A stretch of DNA of 64,000 nucleotides from Eutreptiella sp. 'Long Island Sound 2002' (GCA_964036045.1 OZ038394.1:770903-834902), one strand, 5' to 3'. Shown: positions 32,623 to 46,812, counted from the stretch's first letter. Made by a program: numbers and translations. Notes: generated by a model not told the origin, from the letters alone.

Positions 32623-34393
32623 TTGGAAAGGCTGTTGGAAGATAGAAGACCGCTTGCCAGCAAAGGGGCAGAAGGGGAAACTGTCCATTAGATAGTCACA
32701 ATTGTACCAGGCATAGGCATAGGCATAGCATGCACACGATGACTATGGGATGGCTTGGTCTACTGAGAAACAGGATCAGTGGGCAACTTTCTTTGGCAAG
32801 AATAGTTCACCTTGCACAGGGGCTCTGCGGCCATAGGCTTGCTTCGAGGCTTGGCAGCAAGCTTGGAGCAGCAAGAGTAGCATGACGATGGGGATTGTCC
32901 TTGTGCATTGCATAGTACCATGCACTTGGCTCTAGCTGTGCCTGCCCTCAACTGCCTTATTTGCCACCAATTCACTGGATTCTCAGCAATGCTGTCACAT
33001 GTTTCATTTAATACCTGTTTTTGGAGATGCTCTCAAAATTTAACAGAAATGCAAAATCTTCAGCAAAAACCCAGGCGAAAAAAATACCTCTTTCACGACA
33101 AACTCGGATATCCCTCGATGAAAGAAGGGCCGCGAAAAACAAAAACGAAAACAGTGCCCATCTCAAGACCCACCTTGAACCAACCCCCCGCAGCCCTATA
33201 TCAAACACACAATAGGCACAAAAAGCCACGACACAGAAAAAAACAACCCAAATGCCCCATGCAAACTGACTTCTACAGTGGCAAAAAAAAACGAGAACCC
33301 TTGCGTTGTCCGCAAAGCAAAATGCTGATCGAAGACATGAAGCATGCGATCAACACTGAATAATATGCTGGCGACCTGGCAGAAGGAATTTCGAAAAATG
33401 TATCGCATTGCCACAATGAGCGGCAGTGGTTGAAACCAGGTGCTGATTGACCACAACCGAGGAAGTGAAAAACTGAAATGTCGCAGACACCATTGGAAAG
33501 GCTGTTGGAAGATAGAAGACCGCTTGCCAGCAAAGGGGCAGAAGGGGAAACTGTCCATTAGATAGCCACAATTGTACCAGGCATAGGCATACGCATAGAA
33601 TGCACACGATGACTATGGGATGGCATGGTCTACTGAGAAACAGGATCAGTGGACAACTTTCTTTGGCAAGAATAGGTCACTTTGAACAGGGGTGAGAAGA
33701 ATGGGCTCTGCGGCCATAGGCTTGCTTCGAGGCTTGGCAGCAAGCTTGGAGCAGCATGAGTCGCATGACGATGGCGATTGTCCTTGTGCATTGCATAGTA
33801 CCACGCACTTGGCTCTAGCTGTGCCTGCCCTCAACTGCCTTATTGGCCACCAATTCACTGGATTCTCAGCAATGCTGTCACATGTTTCATTTAATACCTG
33901 TTTTTGGAGATGCTCTCAAAATGTAACAGAAATGCTAAATCTTCAGCAAAAACCCAGGCGAAAGAAATACCTCTTTCACGACAAACTCGGACATCCCTCG
34001 ATGAAAGAAGGGCCGCGAAAAACAAAAACGAAAACAGTGCCCATCTCAGGACCCACCTTGAACCAGCCCCCCGCAGCCCTATATCAAACACACAATAGGC
34101 ACAAACGGCCACAACAAAGAAAAAAACAACCCAAATGCCCCATGCAAACTGACTTCTACAGTGGCAAAAAAAACGAGAACCCTTGCGTTGTCCGCAACAC
34201 AAAATGCTGATCGAAGACATGAAGCATGCGATCAACACTGAATAATATGCTGGCGACCTGGCAGAAGGAACTTCGAAAAATGTATCGCATTGCCACAATG
34301 AGCGGCAGTGGTTGAAACCAGGTGCTGATTGACCACAACCGAGGAAGTGAAAAACTGAAATGTCGCAGACACCATTGGAAAGGCTGTTGGAAG

Positions 34394-34791
34394 GAAGGAA
34401 ATCATATTAAGGAGCAATAGTCCATGGGGCTTCTACCCATTCCAGCCCCCAGACTCACCCAGGGGGCAAGTCGCGCGGGTTTCTGGAGAGCTGCCGCCCT
34501 GTATGACAAGAGGCTCCCCCCTCCGTCCTTTAGGTTGCCTCACGTGAGGCCCGTCCATGCTTCATGAGCCCCTCCGCGCTGTTGGAAGACAGAGCACCTT
34601 CCTGCATGCTGTACAGCATGGTGGAGTGTCGTGCATGGGGGTCACGAACCCATCCCTGGCCCTGTCGGGCCATGCCAGGCGATTCCGTGCAGAGACGCTG
34701 TGCTCCGCGAAGAGAGGGAAAGGTAAAGGGGTTAGGGGGCCACTCCCCCACGGAGGGTGGGGTAGAGTACTGGACTTCGTACTGACCCAAG
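34394..34791. mobile_element. 398-bp SINE-like structured insertion, copy 3
   Basis: Appears identical to copies 1 and 2, with flanks at 34375-34393 and 34792-34810. Copies 2 and 3 are 2169 bases apart, one long unit plus one short unit. Confidence 0.65.
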
Positions 34792-37700
34792 TTGGAAAGG
34801 CTGTTGGAAGATAGAAGACCGCTTGCCAGCAAAGGGGCAGAAGGGGAAACTGTCCATTAGATAGTCACAATTGTACCAGGCATAGGCATAGGCATAGCAT
34901 GCACACGATGACTATGGGATGGCTTGGTCTACTGAGAAACAGGATCAGTGGGCAACTTTCTTTGGCAAGAATAGTTCACCTTGCACAGGGGCTCTGCGGC
35001 CATAGGCTTGCTTCGAGGCTTGGCAGCAAGCTTGGAGCAGCAAGAGTAGCATGACGATGGGGATTGTCCTTGTGCATTGCATAGTACCATGCACTTGGCT
35101 CTAGCTGTGCCTGCCCTCAACTGCCTTATTTGCCACCAATTCACTGGATTCTCAGCAATGCTGTCACATGTTTCATTTAATACCTGTTTTTGGAGATGCT
35201 CTCAAAATTTAACAGAAATGCTAAATCTTCAGCAAAAACCCAGGCGAAAAAAATACCTCTTTCACGACAAACTCGGATATCCCTCGATGAAAGAAGGGCC
35301 GCGAAAAACAAAAACGAAAACAGTGCCCATCTCAAGACCCACCTTGAACCAACCCCCCGCAGCCCTATATCAAACACACAATAGGCACAAAAAGCCACGA
35401 CACAGAAAAAAACAACCCAAATGCCCCATGCAAACTGACTTCTACAGTGGCAAAAAAAACGAGAACCCTTGCGTTGTCCGCAAAGCAAAATGCTGATCGA
35501 AGACATGAAGCATGCGATCAACACTGAATAATATGCTGGCGACCTGGCAGAAGGAATTTCGAAAAATGTATCGCATTGCCACAATGAGCGGCAGTGGTTG
35601 AAACCAGGTGCTGATTGACCACAACCGAGGAAGTGAAAAACTGAAATGTCGCAGACACCATTGGAAAGGCTGTTGGAAGATAGAAGACCGCTTGCCAGCA
35701 AAGGGGCAGAAGGGGAAACTGTCCATTAGATAGCCACAATTGTACCAGGCATAGGCATACGCATAGAATGCACACGATGACTATGGGATGGCATGGTCTA
35801 CTGAGAAACAGGATCAGTGGACAACTTTCTTTGGCAAGAATAGTTCACTTTGAACAGGGGTGAGAAGAATGGGCTCTGCGGCCATAGGCTTGCTTCGAGG
35901 CTTGGCAGCAAGCTTGGAGCAGCATGAGTCGCATGACGATGGCGATTGTCCTTGTGCATTGCATAGTACCACGCACTTGGCTCTAGCTGTGCCTGCCCTC
36001 AACTGCCTTATTGGCCACCAATTCACTGGATTCTCAGCAATGCTGTCACATGTTTCATTTAATACCTGTTTTTGGAGATGCTCTCAAAATGTAACAGAAA
36101 TGCTAAATCTTCAGCAAAAACCCAGGCGAAAGAAATACCTCTTTCACGACAAACTCGGACATCCCTCGATGAAAGAAGGGCCGCGAAAAACAAAAACGAA
36201 AACAGTGCCCATCTCAGGACCCACCTTGAACCAACCCCCCGCAGCCCTATATCAAACACACAATAGGCACAAACGGCCACAACAAAGAAAAAAACAACCC
36301 AAATGCCCCATGCAAACTGACTTCTACAGTGGCAAAAAAAACGAGAACCCTTGCGTTGTCCGCAACACAAAATGCTGATCGAAGACATGAAGCATGCGAT
36401 CAACACTGAATAATATGCTGGCGACCTGGCAGAAGGAACTTCGAAAAATGTATCGCATTGCCACAATGAGCGGCAGTGGTTGAAACCAGGTGCTGATTGA
36501 CCACAACCGAGGAAGTGAAAAACTGAAATGTCGCAGACACCATTGGAAAGGCTGTTGGAAGATAGAAGACCGCTTGCCAGCAAAGGGGCAGAAGGGGAAA
36601 CTGTCCATTAGATAGCCACAATTGTACCAGGCATAGGCATACGCATAGCATGCACACGATGACTATGGGATGGCTTGGTCTACTGAGAAACGGGATCAGT
36701 GGACAACTTTCTTTGGCAAGAATAGTTCATTTTGGGCAGGGGTGAGAAGAATGGGCTCTGCGGCCATAGGCTTGCTTCGAGGCTTGGCAGCAAGCTTGGA
36801 GCAGCATGAGTCGCATGACGATGGCGATTGTCCTTGTGCATTGCATAGTACCACGCACTTGGCTCTAGCTGTGCCTGCCCTCAACTGCCTTATTGGCCAC
36901 CAATTCACTGGATTCTCAGCAATGCTGTCACATGTTTCATTTAATACCTGTTTTTGGAGATGCTCTCAAAATGTAACAGAAATGCTAAATCTTCAGCAAA
37001 AACCCAGGCGAAAAAAATACCTCTTTCACTACAACCTCGGACATCCCTCGATGAAAGAAGGGCCGCGAAAAACAAAAACGAAAACAGTGCCCATCTCAGG
37101 ACCCACCTTGAACCAACCCCCCGCAGCCCTATATCAAACACACAATAGGCACAAACAGCCACAACAAAGAAAAAAACAACCCAAATGCCCCATGCAAACT
37201 GACTTCTACAGTGGCAAAAAAAACGAGAACCCTTGCGTTGTCCGCAACACAAAATGCTGATCGAAGACATGAAGCATGCGATCAACACTGAATAATATGC
37301 TGGCGACCTGGCAGAAGGAACTTCGAAAAATGTATCGCATTGCCACAATGAGCGGCAGTGGTTGAAACCAGGTGCTGATTGACCACAACCGAGGAAGTGA
37401 AAAACTGAAATGTCGCAGACACCATTGGAAAGGCTGTTGGAAGATAGAAGACCGCTTGCCAGCAAAGGGGCAGAAGGGGAAACTGTCCATTAGATAGCCA
37501 CAATTGTACCAGGCATAGGCATACGCATAGCATGCACACGATGACTACGGGATGGCATGGTCTACTGAGAAACGGGATCAGTGGACAACTTTCTTTGGCA
37601 AGAATAGTTCATTTTGAACAGGGGTGAGAAGAATGGGCTCTGCGGCCATAGGCTTGCTTCGAGGCTTGGCAGCAAGCTTGGAGCAGCATGAGTCGCATGA

Positions 37701-40700
37701 CGATGGCGATTGTCCTTGTGCATTGCATAGTACCACGCACTTGGCTCTAGCTGTGCCTGCCCTCAACTGCCTTATTGGCCACCAATTCACTGGATTCTCA
37801 GCAATGCTGTCACATGTTTCATTTAATACCTGTTTTTGGAGATGCTCTCAAAATGTAACAGAAATGCTAAATCTTCAGCAAAAACCCAGGCGAAAAAAAT
37901 ACCTCTTTCACTACAACCTCGGACATCCCTCGATGAAAGAAGGGCCGCGAAAAACAAAAACGAAAACAGTGCCCATCTCAGGACCCACCTTGAACCAACC
38001 CCCCGCAGCCCTATATCAAACACACAATAGGCACAAACAGCCACAACAAAGAAAAAAACAACCCAAATGCCCCATGCAAACTGACTTCTACAGTGGCAAA
38101 AAAAACGAGAACCCTTGCGTTGTCCGCAACACAAAATGCTGATCGAAGACATGAAGCATGCGATCAACACTGAATAATATGCTGGCGACCTGGCAGAAGG
38201 AACTTCGAAAAATGTATCGCATTGCCACAATGAGCGGCAGTGGTTGAAACCAGGTGCTGATTGACCACAACCGAGGAAGTGAAAAACTGAAATGTCGCAG
38301 ACACCATTGGAAAGGCTGTTGGAAGATAGAAGACCGCTTGCCAGCAAAGGGGCAGAAGGGGAAACTGTCCATTAGATAGCCACAATTGTACCAGGCATAG
38401 GCATACGCATAGCATGCACACGATGACTATGGGATGGCATGGTCTACTGAGAAACAGGATCAGTGGACAACTTTCTTTGGCAAGAATAGTTCATTTTGAA
38501 CAGGGGTGAGAAGAATGGGCTCTGCGGCCATAGGCTTGCTTCGAGGCTTGGCAGCAAGCTTGGAGCAGCAAGAGTAGCATGACGATGGGGATTGTCCTTG
38601 TGCATTGCACAGTACCACGCACTTGGCTCTAGCTGTGCCTGCCCTCACCTGCCTTATTTGCCACCAATTCACTGGATTCTCAGCAATGCTGTCACATGTT
38701 TCATCTAATACCTGTTTTTGGAGATGCTCTCAAAATGTAACAGAAATGCTAAATCTTCGGCAAAAACCCAAGCGAAAAAAATGCCTCTTTCACTACAAAC
38801 TCGGAAATCCCTCGATGAAAAAAGGGTCTCAAAAAAATAAAAAATGAAAATAGTGCCCATCTCAGGACCCACCTTGGACCAACCCCCCGCAGCCCTATAT
38901 CAAACACACAATAGGCACAAACAGCCACGACACAGAAAAAAACAACCCAAATGCCCCATGCAAACTGACTTCTACAGTGGCAAAAAACACGAGAACCCTT
39001 GCGTTGTCCGCAAAGCAAAATGCTGATCGAAGACATGAAGCATGCGATCAACACTGAATAATATGCTGGCGACCTGGCAGAAGGAATTTCGAAAAATGTA
39101 TCGCATTGCCACAATGAGCGGCAGTGGTTGAAACCAGGTGCTGATTGACCACAACCGAGGAAGTGAAAAACTGAAATGTCGCAGACACCATTGGAAAGGC
39201 TGTTGGAAGATAGAAGACCGCTTGCCAGCAAAGGGGCAGAAGGGGAAACTGTCCATTAGATAGCCACAATTGTACCAGGCATAGGCATACGCATAGAATG
39301 CACACGATGACTATGGGATGGCATGGTCTACTGAGAAACAGGATCAGTGGACAACTTTCTTTGGCAAGAATAGTTCATTTTGAACAGGGGTGAGAAGAAT
39401 GGGCTCTGCGGCCATAGGCTTGCTTCGAGGCTTGGCAGCAAGCTTGGAGCAGCATGAGTCGCATGACGATGGCGATTGTCCTTGTGCATTGCATAGTACC
39501 ACGCACTTGGCTCTAGCTGTGCCTGCCCTCAACTGCCTTATTGGCCACCAATTCACTGGATTCTCAGCAATGCTGTCACATGTTTCATTTAATACCTGTT
39601 TTTGGAGATGCTCTCAAAATGTAACAGAAATGCTAAATCTTCAGCAAAAACCCAGGCGAAAAAAATACCTCTTTCACTACAACCTCGGACATCCCTCGAT
39701 GAAAGAAGGGCCGCGAAAAACAAAAACGAAAACAGTGCCCATCTCAGGACCCACCTTGAACCAACCCCCCGCAGCCCTATATCAAACACACAATAGGCAC
39801 AAACAGCCACAACAAAGAAAAAAACAACCCAAATGCCCCATGCAAACTGACTTCTACAGTGGCAAAAAAAACGAGAACCCTTGCGTTGTCCGCAACACAA
39901 AATGCTGATCGAAGACATGAAGCATGCGATCAACACTGAATAATATGCTGGCGACCTGGCAGAAGGAACTTCGAAAAATGTATCGCATTGCCACAATGAG
40001 CGGCAGTGGTTGAAACCAGGTGCTGATTGACCACAACCGAGGAAGTGAAAAACTGAAATGTCGCAGACACCATTGGAAAGGCTGTTGGAAGATAGAAGAC
40101 CGCTTGCCAGCAAAGGGGCAGAAGGGGAAACTGTCCATTAGATAGCCACAATTGTACCAGGCATAGGCATACGCATAGAATGCACACGATGACTACGGGA
40201 TGGCATGGTCTACTGAGAAACGGGATCAGTGGACAACTTTCTTTGGCAAGAATAGTTCATTTTGAACAGGGGTGAGAAGAATGGGCTCTGCGGCCATAGG
40301 CTTGCTTCGAGGCTTGGCAGCAAGCTTGGAGCAGCATGAGTCGCATGACGATGGCGATTGTCCTTGTGCATTGCATAGTACCACGCACTTGGCTCTAGCT
40401 GTGCCTGCCCTCAACTGCCTTATTGGCCACCAATTCACTGGATTCTCAGCAATGCTGTCACATGTTTCATTTAATACCTGTTTTTGGAGATGCTCTCAAA
40501 ATGTAACAGAAATGCTAAATCTTCAGCAAAAACCCAGGCGAAAAAAATACCTCTTTCACTACAACCTCGGACATCCCTCGATGAAAGAAGGGCCGCGAAA
40601 AACAAAAACGAAAACAGTGCCCATCTCAGGACCCACCTTGAACCAACCCCCCGCAGCCCTATATCAAACACACAATAGGCACAAACAGCCACAACAAAGA

Positions 40701-41116
40701 AAAAAACAACCCAAATGCCCCATGCAAACTGACTTCTACAGTGGCAAAAAAAACGAGAACCCTTGCGTTGTCCGCAACACAAAATGCTGATCGAAGACAT
40801 GAAGCATGCGATCAACACTGAATAATATGCTGGCGACCTGGCAGAAGGAACTTCGAAAAATGTATCGCATTGCCACAATGAGCGGCAGTGGTTGAAACCA
40901 GGTGCTGATTGACCACAACCGAGGAAGTGAAAAACTGAAATGTCGCAGACACCATTGGAAAGGCTGTTGGAAGATAGAAGACCGCTTGCCAGCAAAGGGG
41001 CAGAAGGGGAAACTGTCCATTAGATAGCCACAATTGTACCAGGCATAGGCATACGCATAGAATGCACACGATGACTACGGGATGGCATGGTCTACTGAGA
41101 AACGGGATCAGTGGAC

Positions 41117-44100
41117 AACTTTCTTTGGCAAGAATAGTTCATTTTGAACAGGGGTGAGAAGAATGGGCTCTGCGGCCATAGGCTTGCTTCGAGGCTTGGC
41201 AGCAAGCTTGGAGCAGCATGAGTCGCATGACGATGGCGATTGTCCTTGTGCATTGCATAGTACCACGCACTTGGCTCTAGGTGTGCCTGCCCTCAACTGC
41301 CTTATTGGCCACCAATTCACTGGATTCTCAGCAATGCTGTCACATGTTTCATTTAATACCTGTTTTTGGAGATGCTCTCAAAATGTAACAGAAATGCTAA
41401 ATCTTCAGCAAAAACCCAGGCGAAAAAAATACCTCTTTCACTACAACCTCGGACATCCCTCGATGAAAGAAGGGCCGCGAAAAACAAAAACGAAAACAGT
41501 GCCCATCTCAGGACCCACCTTGAACCAACCCCCTGCAGCCCTATATCAAACACACAATAGGCACAAACAGCCACAACAAAGAAAAAAACAACCCAAATGC
41601 CCCATGCAAACTGACTTCTACAGTGGCAAAAAAAACGAGAACCCTTGCGTTGTCCGCAACACAAAATGCTGATCGAAGACATGAAGCATGCGATCAACAC
41701 TGAATAATATGCTGGCGACCTGGCAGAAGGAACTTCGAAAAATGTATCGCATTGCCACAATGAGCGGCAGTGGTTGAAACCAGGTGCTGATTGACCACAA
41801 CCGAGGAAGTGAAAAACTGAAATGTCGCAGACACCATTGGAAAGGCTGTTGGAAGATAGAAGACCGCTTGCCAGCAAAGGGGCAGAAGGGGAAACTGTCC
41901 ATTAGATAGCCACAATTGTACCAGGCATAGGCATACGCATAGCATGCACACGATGACTATGGGATGGCATGGTCTACTGAGAAACAGGATCAGTGGACAA
42001 CTTTCTTTGGCAAGAATAGTTCATTTTGAACAGGGGTGAGAAGAATGGGCTCTGCGGCCATAGGCTTGCTTCGAGGCTTGGCAGCAAGCTTGGAGCAGCA
42101 AGAGTAGCATGACGATGGGGATTGTCCTTGTGCATTGCACAGTACCACGCACTTGGCTCTAGCTGTGCCTGCCCTCACCTGCCTTATTTGCCACCAATTC
42201 ACTGGATTCTCAGCAATGCTGTCACATGTTTCATCTAATACCTGTTTTTGGAGATGCTCTCAAAATTTAACAGAAATGCTAAATCTTCGGCAAAAACCCA
42301 AGCGAAAAAAATGCCTCTTTCACTACAAACTCGGAAATCCCTCGATGAAAAAAGGGTCCCAAAAAAATAAAAAATGAAAATAGTGCCCATCTCAGGACCC
42401 ACCTTGGACCAACCCCCCGCAGCCCTATATCAAACACACAATAGGCACAAACAGCCACGACACAGAAAAAAACAACCCAAATGCCCCATGCAAACTGACT
42501 TCTACAGTGGCAAAAAACACGAGAACCCTTGCGTTGTCCGCAACACAAAATGCTGATCGAAGACATGAAGCATGCGATCAACACTGAATAATATGCTGGC
42601 GACCTGGCAGAAGGAACTTCGAAAAATGTATCGCATTGCCACAATGAGCGGCAGTGGTTGAAACCAGGTGCTGATTGACCACAACCGAGGAAGTGAAAAA
42701 CTGAAATGTCGCAGACACCATTGGAAAGGCTGTTGGAAGATAGAAGACCGCTTGCCAGCAAAGGGGCAGAAGGGGAAACTGTCCATTAGATAGCCACAAT
42801 TGTACCAGGCATAGGCATACGCATAGAATGCACACGATGACTACGGGATGGCATGGTCTACTGAGAAACGGGATCAGTGGACAACTTTCTTTGGCAAGAA
42901 TAGTTCATTTTGAACAGGGGTGAGAAGAATGGGCTCTGCGGCCATAGGCTTGCTTCGAGGCTTGGCAGCAAGCTTGGAGCAGCATGAGTCGCATGACGAT
43001 GGCGATTGTCCTTGTGCATTGCATAGTACCACGCACTTGGCTCTAGGTGTGCCTGCCCTCAACTGCCTTATTGGCCACCAATTCACTGGATTCTCAGCAA
43101 TGCTGTCACATGTTTCATTTAATACCTGTTTTTGGAGATGCTCTCAAAATGTAACAGAAATGCTAAATCTTCAGCAAAAACCCAGGCGAAAAAAATACCT
43201 CTTTCACTACAACCTCGGACATCCCTCGATGAAAGAAGGGCCGCGAAAAACAAAAACGAAAACAGTGCCCATCTCAGGACCCACCTTGAACCAACCCCCT
43301 GCAGCCCTATATCAAACACACAATAGGCACAAACAGCCACAACAAAGAAAAAAACAACCCAAATGCCCCATGCAAACTGACTTCTACAGTGGCAAAAAAA
43401 ACGAGAACCCTTGCGTTGTCCGCAACACAAAATGCTGATCGAAGACATGAAGCATGCGATCAACACTGAATAATATGCTGGCGACCTGGCAGAAGGAACT
43501 TCGAAAAATGTATCGCATTGCCACAATGAGCGGCAGTGGTTGAAACCAGGTGCTGATTGACCACAACCGAGGAAGTGAAAAACTGAAATGTCGCAGACAC
43601 CATTGGAAAGGCTGTTGGAAGATAGAAGACCGCTTGCCAGCAAAGGGGCAGAAGGGGAAACTGTCCATTAGATAGCCACAATTGTACCAGGCATAGGCAT
43701 ACGCATAGCATGCACACGATGACTATGGGATGGCATGGTCTACTGAGAAACGGGATCAGTGGACAACTTTCTTTGGCAAGAATAGTTCATTTTGAACAGG
43801 GGTGAGAAGAATGGGCTCTGCGGCCATAGGCTTGCTTCGAGGCTTGGCAGCAAGCTTGGAGCAGCAAGAGTAGCATGACGATGGGGATTGTCCTTGTGCA
43901 TTGCACAGTACCACGCACTTGGCTCTAGCTGTGCCTGCCCTCACCTGCCTTATTTGCCACCAATTCACTGGATTCTCAGCAATGCTGTCACATGTTTCAT
44001 CTAATACCTGTTTTTGGAGATGCTCTCAAAATTTAACAGAAATGCTAAATCTTCGGCAAAAACCCAAGCGAAAAAAATGCCTCTTTCACTACAAACTCGG

Positions 44101-44654
44101 AAATCCCTCGATGAAAAAAGGGTCCCAAAAAAATAAAAAATGAAAATAGTGCCCATCTCAGGACCCACCTTGGACCAACCCCCCGCAGCCCTATATCAAA
44201 CACACAATAGGCACAAACAGCCACGACACAGAAAAAAACAACCCAAATGCCCCATGCAAACTGACTTCTACAGTGGCAAAAAACACGAGAACCCTTGCGT
44301 TGTCCGCAACACAAAATGCTGATCGAAGACATGAAGCATGCGATCAACACTGAATAATATGCTGGCGACCTGGCAGAAGGAATTTCGAAAAATGTATCGC
44401 ATTGCCACAATGAGCGGCAGTGGTTGAAACCAGGTGCTGATTGACCACAACCGAGAAAGAGGAAGTGAAAAACTGAAATGTCGCAGACACCATTGGAAAG
44501 GCTGTTGGAAGATAGAAGACCGCTTGCCAGCAAAGGGGCAGAAGGGGAAACTGTCCATTAGATAGCCACAATTGTACCAGGCATAGGCATACGCATAGAA
44601 TGCACACGATGACTATGGGATGGCATGGTCTACTGAGAAACAGGATCAGTGGAC
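41117..44654 (+). repeat. Higher-order duplication, 1766 bp, within the macrosatellite
   Basis: The unit pair 41117-42882 is repeated as 42883-44654. Both copies share private variants: CTCTAGGTGTGCC for CTCTAGCTGTGCC in the first unit, CCCCCTGCAGCC, and the TAGCATGACGATGGGG plus AAAAAAATAAAAAATG variant in the second unit. A 6-base AGAAAG insertion near 44456 is the main difference. The same variant unit also occurs at 38468-39352, four units upstream. Confidence 0.85.
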
Positions 44655-46009
44655 AACTTTCTTTGGCAAGAATAGTTCATTTTGAACAGGGGTGAGAAGA
44701 ATGGGCTCTGCGGCCATAGGCTTGCTTCGAGGCTTGGCAGCAAGCTTGGAGCAGCATGAGTCGCATGACGATGGCGATTGTCCTTGTGCATTGCATAGTA
44801 CCACGCACTTGGCTCTAGCTGTGCCTGCCCTCAACTGCCTTATTGGCCACCAATTCACTGGATTCTCAGCAATGCTGTCACATGTTTCATTTAATACCTG
44901 TTTTTGGAGATGCTCTCAAAATGTAACAGAAATGCTAAATCTTCAGCAAAAACCCAGGCGAAAAAAATACCTCTTTCACTACAACCTCGGATATCCCTCG
45001 ATGAAAAAAGGGCCGCGAAAAACAAAAACGAAAACAGTGCCCATCTCAGGACCCACCTTGGACCAACCCCCCGCAGCCCTATATCAAACACACAATAGGC
45101 ACAAACAGCCACAACAAAGAAAAAAACAACCCAAATGCCCCATGCAAACTGACTTCTACAGTGGCAAAAAAAAACGAGAACCCTTGCGTTGTCCGCAAAG
45201 CAAAATGCTGATCGAAGACATGAAGCATGCGATCAACACTGAATAATATGCTGGCGACCTGGCAGAAGGAATTTCGAAAAATGTATCGCATTGCCACAAT
45301 GAGCGGCAGTGGTTGAAACCAGGTGCTGATTGACCACAACCGAGGAAGTGAAAAACTGAAATGTCGCAGACACCATTGGAAAGGCTGTTGGAAGATAGAA
45401 GACCGCTTGCCAGCAAAGGGGCAGAAGGGGAAACTGTCCATTAGATAGCCACAATTGTACCAGGCATAGGCATACGCATAGAATGCACACGATGACTACG
45501 GGATGGCATGGTCTACTGAGAAACGGGATCAGTGGACAACTTTCTTTGGCAAGAATAGTTCATTTTGAACAGGGGTGAGAAGAATGGGCTCTGCGGCCAT
45601 AGGCTTGCTTCGAGGCTTGGCAGCAAGCTTGGAGCAGCATGAGTCGCATGACGATGGGGATTGTCCTTGTGCATTGCACAGTACCATGCACTTGGCTCTA
45701 GCTGTGCCTGCCCTCAACTGCCTTATTTGCCACCAATTCACTGGATTCTCAGCAATGCTGTCACATGTTTCATTTAATACCTGTTTTTGGAGATGCTCTC
45801 AAAATTTAACAGAAATGCTAAATCTTCGGCAAACACCAGAGCCAAAAAAAAAATACCTCTTTTAGTTCAAACTCGGATATCCCTCGATGAAAAAAGGGCC
45901 ACAAAAAGCAAACAGGAAAACAGTGCCCATCTCAGGACCCACCTTGAACCAACCCTCCGCAGCCCTATATCAAACACACAATAGGCACAAACAGCCACAA
46001 CAAAGAACA

Positions 46010-46038
46010 ATATGCTATGCTATGCTATGCTATGCCGT
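46010..46038 (+). repeat. ATGCT pentanucleotide repeat
   Basis: Five tandem copies of a TATGC/ATGCT pentamer mark the right edge of the macrosatellite array. Confidence 0.8.
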
Positions 46039-46044
46039 GCTGGT

Positions 46045-46140
46045 GTTTTTTTTCACAATCAATGAGGCACCAATGGGATGCAAATGAGCCATTGCTGAGC
46101 CGTGGCACCGTGCTATGGGCATTTGTGCCAAAAAACGGCC
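46045..46140 (+). repeat. Dispersed repeat A, copy 1
   Basis: Contains CAATGGGATGCAAATGAGCC followed by a CGTGGCACCGTGCTATGGGC-like block. Related copies lie at about 47072-47165 and 47247-47345 in the same orientation, and an inverted copy lies at 49435-49550. Confidence 0.7.
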
Positions 46141-46184
46141 GGTTTTACTCTAATTTTGGACACGGACGGCCCAAAACCAAGAAG

Positions 46185-46290
46185 AGCCCATATCTTGGGC
46201 TTCCCGGCTCAAAATGATGGTCCGGGGGCGCGTAGACCAACCATAACCCCACTTTATGTGGTTTCCACCCTGCCAAATTGCCCAGACGGA
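46185..46290 (+). repeat. Dispersed repeat B, copy 1
   Basis: CGTAGACCAACCATAACCCC through CTGCCAAATTGCCCAGACG matches 49592-49695 in direct orientation. Confidence 0.65.
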
Positions 46291-46659
46291 CGCGTAGACC
46301 CCCGTACTAGTGCTGATCATGCAGCGGCAAGGTGCAAGCTCAAGCACAATTAGGTGGGCACCCAAATAGGCCAACAGGGCCTATTTTTCCAACAATGATC
46401 ATAGCCCACGAGGGATGCCAAAACATATGGTTTTAGCCTGTTTTGAGCCTGTGGTGGCCCGCTTTGGTCCCTAGAAAGTTCCGAAATGCCTTAAAACTGG
46501 GACAATTTGGGACCAAAGGTGGGTGAAAAATGGGTCAAAAATACGCTTTCCCGAAATCGATGATAGACCATTTGGGAAGCAAAAACAGGTGAAATCAGCC
46601 CATTTTCAGCCCGTTTTGAGCCCTTTGGGCACACCGAAGCGGCACAAAGGCCTTCATTC

Positions 46660-46696
46660 AAAGCTGAGGAGGAGGAGGAGGAGGAGGAGGAGGGAG
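46660..46696 (+). repeat. GGA trinucleotide microsatellite
   Basis: About ten GGA units followed by GGGAGGACAAAAGG. Confidence 0.9.
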
Positions 46697-46752
46697 GACA
46701 AAAGGACTTTACATGGCGTCCATGTCTAGCTAAAGTAAAGTCCTCATAATGT

Positions 46753-46812
46753 AAGCAACAAGCAAGCAAACAAGCAAGGAAGCGACAAGCAAGCAAGTAG
46801 GCAACATGCAAG
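46753..46812 (+). repeat. AAGC-type tetranucleotide-rich tract
   Basis: Imperfect repeats of CAAGCAAG and AAGCAAGT. Related tetranucleotides recur inside the minisatellite 700 bases further on. Confidence 0.7.

Larger units (their letters stand above)
27739..46012 (+). repeat. ~882-bp macrosatellite array, about 20 units
   Basis: Anchoring on CAACTTTCTTTGGCAAGAAT gives unit starts at 27743, 28591, 30201, 31501, 32784, 33653, 34953, 35823, 36705, 37587, 38468, 39353, 40235, 41117, 42000, 42883, 43765, 44655 and 45537. The common spacing is 882. Shorter units (about 869) lack TGAGAAGAAT-like sequence after CAGGGG; longer ones (about 1283-1300) carry a 398-bp insertion. The first two units are degraded. 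Frames of 160-196 codons on both strands recur in every unit but overlap each other and show no domain. The array abuts the 107-bp satellite directly at 27738/27739. Confidence 0.95.

Noticed and set aside
30240-45865. Recurring 160-196-codon ORFs on both strands of the macrosatellite as a tandem gene family
   Set aside because: They overlap each other on opposite strands, have no domain, change length with unit variants and recur only because the DNA repeats.
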